Shown here: one piece after another, positions 1-6,330 of the stretch
Layout of the letters: every line of letters begins with the position of its first letter
Numbering within the stretch: position 1 is the stretch's first letter
Source of the DNA: Syntrophomonadaceae bacterium
GTDB taxonomy: Bacteria; Bacillota; Syntrophomonadia; Syntrophomonadales; Syntrophomonadaceae
DNA: 16,229 bases
Direction of reading: 5' to 3'
Assembly (NCBI GenBank): GCA_012522705.1
Contig: JAAYJY010000286.1
Location: forward strand, 1-16,229
Notes under the pieces: generated by a model
The model's database searches: none
Seen by the model: the letters and a program-made list of their open reading frames with translations, nothing else
Told to the model about the DNA's origin: nothing
Program-made: the position numbers and the translations under genes

Positions 1-450
1 GATATTGCCCGAACCCACCACTAATGCCCGCTGGGGCCGATGAGCCCTTATGGCATCGATATCCGCTACCGTTTTGACCACAAAGTTGCCGGGCAGGTCA
101 TGACCCGGAACCGGCGGGACAAAAGCCCGACTGCCAGTGGCCAATATCAATCGGTCATAGGTGATCTCTTCCCTATCGGTCACCAGTCGCTTCTGCCCGA
201 TGTCGATGCGGACAACATCACGGCCCCCTAACATGACGATATTGCTGTTATGGTAATCATGCCATCGCTTGATAAAGAGCTGCTCCCGGCTGACCCATCC
301 CGATAAGTAATCCGGCAGGGCACAGGCCGAGTATTCCGGTAATTCCTCCCTGGCCACCATGATGATCGACACATCCGGGTCGGCCTGTCGTATGGCTTCA
401 GCCGCGCTGTTGCCGGCGGCTCCATTACCTATTACCAAGATACTAGCCAT
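1..450 (-). CDS. FAD/NAD(P)-dependent oxidoreductase, N-terminal part (cut by window edge)
   Basis: This is the first 150 residues of a pyridine nucleotide-disulfide oxidoreductase-type flavoprotein; the rest lies beyond the left edge. Seen: an N-terminal FAD-binding Rossmann motif (VIGNGAAG, residues 6-13), the segment YSACALPDYLSG (40-51) matching the place where NADH oxidases and CoA-disulfide reductases carry their redox cysteine (here Cys43), the LATGS motif (103-107), and the start of a second NAD(P)-binding Rossmann motif (VVGSGN, 144-149) at the edge. The ATG at 448-450 follows an AAAGGAG-like ribosome site and overlaps the ferredoxin stop codon by 8 bases, so translation is probably coupled. 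Inferred role: passes electrons from the ferredoxin and tungsten subunits to NAD(P)+, like AorC of Aromatoleum aldehyde oxidoreductase. The family is secure; the partner acceptor is inference. Confidence 0.85.
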   Translation of the reverse strand, partial: MASILVIGNGAAGNSAAEAIRQADPDVSIIMVAREELPEYSACALPDYLSGWVSREQLFIKRWHDYHNSNIVMLGGRDVVRIDIGQKRLVTDREEITYDRLILATGSRAFVPPVPGHDLPGNFVVKTVADIDAIRAHRPQRALVVGSGNI

Positions 451-934
451 GGCGACTCCTTTCCCGATCCGGAATCATCGATCGTTTGGCCGCTGCTGCG
501 TCCCTTGCCCCGGCCAGGGTGGTACTGATATCGCAGTATTGCAGAGCGCCGGTGGGGCATATTTCAACACAAGCCGGATGGCCCCCGCACAAGTCACAGT
601 TTACCACCACGTCGTTAATATGATCATAAGTACAGGCTTCGAAAGGGCAAGCCACCTGGCAGGCCCGGCAGCCTATGCAGTGGTTTGATTCACGTACAGT
701 GATCCCGGTATTCGGATCTTTATCAGCCACATTCATCAAACATACCGTCACACAGGGCGGATTGGCACACTGCTGACATATCAACGGCACATTAAAGCCC
801 TGAGCTTCAGAGCGATATATTTTGATGCGGGCCAGTGATGGATCAAATTGTTGGCTCTTTTTGACGGCACATGCCAATTGGCACAACCCGCATCCAGTGC
901 ATTTGTCTATTTCTACCTGCAGGCGTTTATTCAT
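443..934 (-). CDS. Ferredoxin-like electron transfer subunit with four [4Fe-4S] motifs (HycB/AorA-like)
   Basis: A 163-residue soluble iron-sulfur protein with no signal peptide or membrane segment. Sixteen cysteines fall in four cluster motifs: CTGCGLCQLAC (12-22), CQQCANPPCVTVC (53-65), CIGCRACQVAC (86-96) and CDLCGGHPACVEIC (113-126), with the prolines usual after the third and fourth. This is the pattern of HycB/CooF/DMSO-reductase-B electron transfer subunits. It lies 18 bases downstream of the tungsten oxidoreductase gene and overlaps the flavoprotein gene, so it is best read as the wire between the two. AorA of Aromatoleum and BamC of class II benzoyl-CoA reductase are comparable partners of AOR-family enzymes. 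A GGAG site precedes the ATG at 932-934. The 35 residues after the last cluster are charged and without a recognised domain. Confidence 0.92.
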   Translation of the reverse strand: MNKRLQVEIDKCTGCGLCQLACAVKKSQQFDPSLARIKIYRSEAQGFNVPLICQQCANPPCVTVCLMNVADKDPNTGITVRESNHCIGCRACQVACPFEACTYDHINDVVVNCDLCGGHPACVEICPTGALQYCDISTTLAGARDAAAAKRSMIPDRERSRHG

Positions 935-952
935 AGCGCTTCTCCATCCTGG

Positions 953-2857
953 TTAAACCGGGTTCAACCCAAGTTCCACCAGTTTATCGGCGGTAGGAAC
1001 CCCGGTGTCCGCATCCCACCCCCGGGTCTGGTAATACCGCCGGAGGACTTCCCGCAACTGGGCTTCGTCGAGTTTGCGGCCCCCGACCTCTTCCTCGTAG
1101 AACCGGCGGGGGAACTTGGAATCCTCTGGTTTTTCGCCTTCCCTTAAATTGAACAGCTTCATCAGGTTCCAACTGCGCTCGGCGCCCCGCATAAGTTCAT
1201 CCGCATCCATCTCTAAACCAGTGAAGGCGGTATAGGCTTCAGCCAAAATGGTGGGGCCGATGCGGTGTTCGACCGGCGGTCTGATACAAACCCCCAGAGA
1301 ATTGAAAAGGTTTATCAGGTTCTCCGCCCAGTAAGACATAACCGCGATGTCAGTAGTGTCGTTCTCCAGGTCTATAGCTCTAGTCTTCAAAGATTCAGGC
1401 ATATCCAGAGCGTCGTACATCTTGGGGTCGAATCCGAACCGCTCCTTGCCAAACCGGTGTTTATTCTCGTTATAGCGCAAATTCTCTACCGGATTCCGGC
1501 AGCGCAGGTGGTCGCCCCCCCTTACATTGGTGAGTATGCCGAAGCTCCAGGTGGAGGTACGCCCGCGGGGATCGATCATCGGTATTTCCAGGCCCTTCAC
1601 ATGCATGGCGCTGCTCTCCGCCCCCTCATAATTACGGGCGGCCCGCAAAACCCCCTCCGCCAGTATCTCCCCTACGCCACGCCGATGGGCAATGTCATCC
1701 ATCAGCCGCAATATAGCCTCATCATCACCGAAAGCCAGTTCATACCCCACATCATCCTTGCCAATAATGCCGCGATCGTATATTTCGATAGCCATAGCCA
1801 CTGCCCCGCTGGCGCTCACCATATCGAAGCCATACCTCTGGCTCATCTCGCAGGCCTTGACGGAAGCCTCCAGGCTCATACCACAACCAGAGCCGAAAGC
1901 GGTGATCGGTGTCACCTCCATGTCCTTCATGTGTAAACCCTTGTATTTCCCCTCTTTGATCTCCACCCAATGGGCACAGGCGATGATGCATGATTGGCAG
2001 GCGATATGCCCATGGGTATGCTGATCGACCTTGCTGCGGGCGAAGTTTTCTTTCCAGTCCGGCAGGCATCCCTGACTGAAGTTGTGGGCGTTCAGCGCTT
2101 TGAAATTGCCATAGGGAATCGCAGCATTCATACTGCCGTAGCTTCTGAATGGTACAAAGAAGGGTGATGATTCTATCAATTTGCGCGCTTTCCAGGACAA
2201 CTCGATAAATTTTCCCGGGTTATATGGTTTGATTCCCAGGGTACCCCGAACCACTATCGCCTTCAAATTCTTGGAACCCATGACCGCACCGAGTCCAGTC
2301 CGGGCCCAGGCATCAAAATAACTGTTTTCGATACAGGCAAAACGAACCAGGTTTTCTCCTGCCGGTCCGATAGAGGCCACCTCGCAGCCCGGATACTGCT
2401 TTTTCATAATGTCGATGGTTTCCCATGAATCCTTGCCCCAAATCCCGGCGGCGTCTTTTATTTCGGCCTTACCATCTTCGAGGTGTAGATAAACCGGTCT
2501 TTCTGCCTTTCCCTTGAATACAAGACTGTCGAAACCGGCATTCTTCAATTGGGTAGCGAAAAACATACCCGAGTTGGATGTACCGAACAATCCGGTCATA
2601 GGTGATTTGGCTGAAACCTCGGTGCGCGACGCGGTAGGGAAGGTTGAGCCCACCATGGTCCCGGCACTAAATACCAGGATGTTCTCTTTGCTCAACGGGT
2701 CGGTGCCGGTCGATACTCCATCGTACACCATCCGGGCGTTGAATCCTATCCCGCCCAAATAATCATGGCAAAACTGTGGGGACAATTTGGTCACGTGTTG
2801 CGAGTTGGTGCTTAAATCAATTTCTAAAATATTACCTGCATATCCTGTTGACTCCAT
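953..2857 (-). CDS. Aldehyde ferredoxin oxidoreductase-family tungstopterin enzyme
   Basis: A 634-residue catalytic subunit of the AOR family, whose members oxidise aldehydes to acids (or the reverse) at a bis-tungstopterin centre with a nearby [4Fe-4S] cluster. Seen: the pterin-binding signature ARTGLGAVMGSKNLKAI (185-201), the cluster ligands CxxCxxxC at Cys287/290/294 with the distant fourth Cys524 (LGVC), Glu314 in the segment matching the family EYE(T) motif, and His450 near the position of the active-site histidine of Pyrococcus AOR. Length fits the family (about 600-650). It is first in the operon, with AGGAGGGG before the ATG. The linked ferredoxin and flavoprotein genes suggest an NAD(P)-coupled AorABC-type complex. 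A BamB-like benzoyl-CoA reductase is the main alternative; no other bam genes are visible. Substrate cannot be read from sequence. Cytoplasmic. Confidence 0.93.
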   Translation of the reverse strand: MESTGYAGNILEIDLSTNSQHVTKLSPQFCHDYLGGIGFNARMVYDGVSTGTDPLSKENILVFSAGTMVGSTFPTASRTEVSAKSPMTGLFGTSNSGMFFATQLKNAGFDSLVFKGKAERPVYLHLEDGKAEIKDAAGIWGKDSWETIDIMKKQYPGCEVASIGPAGENLVRFACIENSYFDAWARTGLGAVMGSKNLKAIVVRGTLGIKPYNPGKFIELSWKARKLIESSPFFVPFRSYGSMNAAIPYGNFKALNAHNFSQGCLPDWKENFARSKVDQHTHGHIACQSCIIACAHWVEIKEGKYKGLHMKDMEVTPITAFGSGCGMSLEASVKACEMSQRYGFDMVSASGAVAMAIEIYDRGIIGKDDVGYELAFGDDEAILRLMDDIAHRRGVGEILAEGVLRAARNYEGAESSAMHVKGLEIPMIDPRGRTSTWSFGILTNVRGGDHLRCRNPVENLRYNENKHRFGKERFGFDPKMYDALDMPESLKTRAIDLENDTTDIAVMSYWAENLINLFNSLGVCIRPPVEHRIGPTILAEAYTAFTGLEMDADELMRGAERSWNLMKLFNLREGEKPEDSKFPRRFYEEEVGGRKLDEAQLREVLRRYYQTRGWDADTGVPTADKLVELGLNPV

Positions 2858-2915
2858 TCGAGAATCCCCTCCTTGGCCGATTATATCGCTTTCTCACAGT
2901 CCCATGGTAATGTTG

Positions 2916-2933
2916 ACTGAACATTCGTTCAGT
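2916..2933. promoter_or_regulatory. Perfect 18-base palindromic operator upstream of the AOR operon
   Basis: ACTGAAC and GTTCAGT form perfect 7-base arms around a 4-base centre (ATTC). Symmetry, length and the TGAAC/GTTCA half-sites are typical of TetR-family operators. The site begins just downstream of the predicted -10 box, covering the likely transcription start, where a bound repressor would block RNA polymerase. No regulator gene is in the window, so the binding protein is inferred. Confidence 0.6.
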
Positions 2934-2940
2934 TCCCTTC

Positions 2941-2968
2941 ATAATATCAGACGGGGTACCTGTGTCAA
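2941..2968 (-). promoter_or_regulatory. SigA-type promoter of the AOR operon
   Basis: On the minus strand there is a perfect -35 box TTGACA (2963-2968), a 16-base spacer, and TATTAT as -10 (2941-2946). The start would fall near 2934, giving a leader of about 77 bases to the ATG at 2857. A second TATAAT (2880-2885) lacks a -35 box and would leave hardly any leader. Confidence 0.65.
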
Positions 2969-3017
2969 TCCCCTGCCCCAGTAAAGTCATACAGGCTGAC
3001 CCGGTCCGCTCCTCTAT

Positions 3018-3040
3018 AGAAACCAGCTGGCGGCAACTGG
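3018..3040 (-). terminator. Possible weak terminator after the exopolyphosphatase gene
   Basis: About 50 bases past the stop codon, the minus-strand transcript can form a 7-pair stem (CCAGTTG / CAGCTGG, one G-U pair) with a CCGC loop, followed by TTTCTATAG. The U-tract is poor, so this is a weak call. Confidence 0.3.
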
Positions 3041-3088
3041 GGAGATGAGTACCGATATTGGCATATGGAAAGATATTTGTAGCTGGGA

Positions 3089-4591
3089 TCACATTATAAA
3101 CAGGGACTTGCGGAAGTGTTTTCTAAAATCGCCGCAATGACTCAAGGCGTCCAAAATCTCCAAATCGATGTTGCCAGTGGCTGTTGTCTTAATTATAACC
3201 TTGTCCCGTTCGATCTGGCATACCACATCCTGGATCAACCCGCTCATGGAGCGATCCAGACTGCGGGCGATCCTGATCAATAACCCTATCCCCTTCAAGG
3301 CGTGCTGGTCTTTAGCGGTCAAAAAGCCGCGGAAACGCACCCCGGCATATTGCCTCTTGCTGCCGAACTGGTTGCAGGACGCATAGGCACTCATCACTAA
3401 TTCCCGGTGCGATAATCCATGCAGCTCAGAATTGACCAGCATATAAAACAGATGCTCGTTCTGCTGGTAGAAATTCAGGGCCGTACCCATATCATGCATC
3501 ATCGCCGCTGCTTTCAACACCTTGTCATAGTCCCCGCTGATCTTGGCCAGATCCCTCAGTTGTCGGTACAAAGAGAATGATATTCTATAGATGGTGCGGG
3601 CATGGGTGACATCCAGATTATAGTTGTTAAGGTTTTTGAGCAGAGATTTCTCCAGCACATCGCCGGGCAGATTGAGGGTACGGGCGATGTAATCATAGAC
3701 CAGACCTTCCCGGAGTCCATGACCGCTGATCTCCACTTCGCGAATGGCAGTATATTTAAGCAATTGGACGATGATCGTGGTAGCCCCGACTATGTTTTCC
3801 CCACGTTCACTGGATAGCCCCTTCACTGCCCGGCGCTGTTTTAGATTACGGCTACACACGTCTCTATGGATCTCCATGATATCCTGATTGCTCATGAGGT
3901 AATTATGAGTGCGCTCCAAGGGATACGACTTGCGGCGCCGGTCTATCTTGCACAGGTTGCGGAAGGTACCGCCAATGCCAATCAGCCTTATGGACTGCAG
4001 ACCGGACAGCCATGGTACCTCACGGAAGACCTTCAATATCCCCTCTTGGGCCCGGCGCATATGCTCCTCTTTAATATTGTCGCCCAAACTGAATTGCTGG
4101 GTCACATTTAACGACCCCAAGGGCAGACTCACCGATTCCTTAATCTTCCCGTCCACCATCCAGGTCAGTTCGGTACTGCCCCCGCCCAGATCCATAAGCA
4201 GAGCGTCGGCAATATCCATGCTGTTGGTTACGCCTACATATCCGTAGTACGCCTCTTCTGGACCGGACAAGACCCGCACCTCAAATCCAGTCTCCTCTTT
4301 GACCCGCTGCCGGAACAGTTCCTGGTTGGCGGCACGCCGCACGGTCTCGGTGGCTACTACTATCACCTCATCCGGCTGGACTGCCTCACAATGGTTGCGA
4401 AACATGGCCAAAGCCTGCAGGGCTTTATGGATGCGGTCGGGCTTGATGGCATTGTCCACTTCCAGGCCTTGTTCCAGGCCCACAGACTCTTTTAGATCAT
4501 GAATTATTTTAAAATTGCCTTGGTCCCCGAGGCGGATCAGGATCAAGCGGATTGAGTTGGAACCTATATCGATTATCACTATTTTCTTCAT
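3089..4591 (-). CDS. ppx: Exopolyphosphatase (Ppx/GppA family) with C-terminal HD domain
   Basis: A 500-residue protein, normal length for long bacterial exopolyphosphatases, which remove terminal phosphate from polyphosphate; some members also hydrolyse pppGpp. Seen: ASKHA phosphate-1 loop IDIGSNSIRL (7-16), the ATETVRRAAN segment (80-89), SGPEEA (109-114) carrying the acidic residues expected at the active site, phosphate-2 loop DLGGGSTEL (134-142), GIGGTFRNL (205-213) and SGHGLREGL (289-297). A C-terminal HD-like domain includes MMHDMGT (364-370). All core motifs are intact, so this is probably the working phosphatase of the locus. It is divergent from the ppx-like/ppk1/sixA operon. The ATG at 4589-4591 has a GGGAG site about 11 bases away, so initiation may be modest; an in-frame TAA lies just upstream and excludes a longer form. 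Whether it prefers polyphosphate or pppGpp cannot be told here. Confidence 0.92.
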   Translation of the reverse strand: MKKIVIIDIGSNSIRLILIRLGDQGNFKIIHDLKESVGLEQGLEVDNAIKPDRIHKALQALAMFRNHCEAVQPDEVIVVATETVRRAANQELFRQRVKEETGFEVRVLSGPEEAYYGYVGVTNSMDIADALLMDLGGGSTELTWMVDGKIKESVSLPLGSLNVTQQFSLGDNIKEEHMRRAQEGILKVFREVPWLSGLQSIRLIGIGGTFRNLCKIDRRRKSYPLERTHNYLMSNQDIMEIHRDVCSRNLKQRRAVKGLSSERGENIVGATTIIVQLLKYTAIREVEISGHGLREGLVYDYIARTLNLPGDVLEKSLLKNLNNYNLDVTHARTIYRISFSLYRQLRDLAKISGDYDKVLKAAAMMHDMGTALNFYQQNEHLFYMLVNSELHGLSHRELVMSAYASCNQFGSKRQYAGVRFRGFLTAKDQHALKGIGLLIRIARSLDRSMSGLIQDVVCQIERDKVIIKTTATGNIDLEILDALSHCGDFRKHFRKSLFIM

Positions 4592-4634
4592 GTCTTTAAT
4601 TTACTCCCTTGCATGGTTTAAGTTATCTGAAAAC

Positions 4635-4643
4635 ATTATAGCA
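4635..4643 (-). promoter_or_regulatory. Extended -10 promoter of ppx
   Basis: On the minus strand, TGC directly precedes a perfect TATAAT (4635-4640). This is an extended -10 element, which can compensate for the lack of a clear -35 box. The predicted start near 4628 leaves a leader of about 37 bases to the ppx ATG. Confidence 0.55.
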
Positions 4644-4711
4644 GTCCCGGAAATCTATCGTATTTATGATATAGGAGGAAAACATGGCCTTGCTCTTTGA
4701 CTCGGGGGTAG

Positions 4712-4742
4712 TTGTCTCCAAAACCCCTTTTATTGATATAAT
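4712..4742 (+). promoter_or_regulatory. Promoter of the ppx-like/ppk1/sixA operon
   Basis: TATAAT (4737-4742) is preceded by TG at 4734-4735, giving an extended -10 element. A partial -35 (TTGTCT, 4712-4717) lies 19 bases upstream. Transcription would start near 4749, about 29 bases before the ATG at 4778. It points away from the ppx promoter about 100 bases to the left. Confidence 0.5.
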
Positions 4743-4777
4743 GAGGACACGCCATCTCGGAGAAAAGAGGCAGCAGG

Positions 4778-6325
4778 ATGAAAAAGGCTTCACGCCAGAC
4801 CGCCGCAGCGATAGATGTAGGAACAAATTTCGTCAGCATGATGATAGCCGAGATAACCCCGGAAGGAATGGTATCACCCCTGGAGGATGTGTGGAAACCA
4901 ACCCAAATCGGACGCGACACGTTTTCAACCGGCAAAATAGAATTGTCATCCACCCAGGAACTATCCAAGACCTTGAAATCCTTCGTCCGGTTAATGAAGG
5001 ATTACCGGGTAAAACATTATCAGGCGGTAGCTACCACCGGAATCCGGGAGGCTCAAAACCGGGAATACGTACTTGATCAGATCAGCCTGCGCACCGGATT
5101 GAAAGTGGAAGTCATCAACAACCTGCAGGAGCGCTTTTACGAATTCAAGTCCATGCGGGATAGCATATCAGATCTGCATACCATGTCCGAAGATGGCCTG
5201 TTGGTGGTGAGTTTGGGCATGGGAGGGACGGAAATATTTGCCTTCAACGCCGGCAGTCTTCAATATACAGAGTATGTCAAGATGGGTTCGTTGCGTTTAC
5301 GTGAACTGTTGGCTGATTTGTAACGAGTAACCCTGGAGTTTTCGACCGTCCTGGAGAAATACCTGGAGAGCCGGGTCCACTGGCTCGATTCCATACAGCA
5401 TGGAACCGACTTCAAATACGTTATCGGCTTGGGGGGTGAATTGACCTCCATCCTCCGGTTGGGTCAGCTTAACCAATTGACCGCCGACCGTCATTTCCTG
5501 GAACGGGAAGCCATGGAGAAGGCTTACTCGCTGATAAAGAATACCAGCCCCGAAAATATTGTCAGTCGTTACAAGATGCATCGCAACGAAGCCGAAATCC
5601 TGCTCCCCTCAGCCATCATATTTCGCCGCTTCCTCAATGCCACCCAGGCCAGTGGTATACAGGTTCCGCGGGTTTCTCTACGCCATGGTCTGCTGGCCAA
5701 CATGGCTGACGAACGTTTCAACACCAGCCGCAAACACGAATATATTAATGACATTGTCTGTTCAGTGCGGTATTTAGGGCGGAAATATGGCAGCGACGAA
5801 AAGCATTCCCAACGAGTTGAAGAACTGGCTTTGAGTATCTTCGATCAGATGAAGGCGATCCACAAACTGGAAGACCGGGAGCGCCTCTACCTGCAGGTAG
5901 CCTGTATTCTCCACGATATTGGCAAATATATCAATGCCGATGGTCACGAACTTTATTCCGGCAATGTCATCCGGGCCCAGCAGATTCTTGGTTTTGCCAA
6001 CCGCGAGTTGGCTATCGTGGCTAACATAGCCAGATATCACAGCCAGGTAGTGCCGGCCAAATGGCATGACAATTATACTTCCCTGGACCGGGAAGATAAG
6101 ATAATGGTAAGCAAACTAGCCGCTATTCTTAAAATTGCCAATGGGCTGAATATATCCGCGGATGTATCTATACAGAAGTTGGATTTGGAGGTTACACCCA
6201 GCGACGTGGTCTTTAAGGTCAAAGCCAAAGGCGATTTTCTTCTTGATACCTGGAGCTTTTCGGCTCATGTGGATTTCTTCGAAGAAGTCTATGGGTTGAA
6301 GCCCGTATTAAAGCACAAAGGATGA
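4778..6325 (+). pseudogene. Second Ppx/GppA-like protein with HD domain, interrupted by an in-frame TAA
   Basis: One reading frame of 516 codons is broken only at codon 182 (TAA, 5321-5323). Before it are 181 residues of an ASKHA N-terminal lobe; after it the same frame runs on without a stop through the second lobe and an HD domain (LHDIGKYI, codons 378-385). Coding similarity continues across the stop (VIGLGGELTSI matches GIGGTF of the neighbouring Ppx), so this is a point nonsense change, not a frameshift; CAA to TAA would suffice. The phosphate loops are degenerate: IDVGTNFVSM replaces IDIGSNSIRL, and VSLGMGGTE (144-152) replaces DLGGGSTE, losing the aspartate. The region matching SGPEEA reads NNLQER. 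The HD motif, by contrast, is canonical. The downstream ppk1 frame overlaps its end. It may be a true pseudogene, two polypeptides, a read-through product or a sequence error. Intact, it may be regulatory rather than catalytic. Confidence 0.8.
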
Positions 6326-6330
6326 TAGTA

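Noticed and set aside
228..425. Minus-strand 65-codon ORF inside the flavoprotein gene
   Set aside because: The correct frame is the one starting at ATG 450, with FAD-binding motifs and no stop to the window edge.
2832..3092. Minus-strand ORF of 86 codons between ppx and the AOR gene
   Set aside because: It runs through the promoter, operator and AOR start in another frame and has no recognisable protein features.
4684..5076. Open frame of 130 codons with a good AGGAGG site
   Set aside because: It overlaps the ppx-like gene in another frame, its arginine- and glycine-rich translation has no recognisable domain, and the overlapped frame has clear family motifs.
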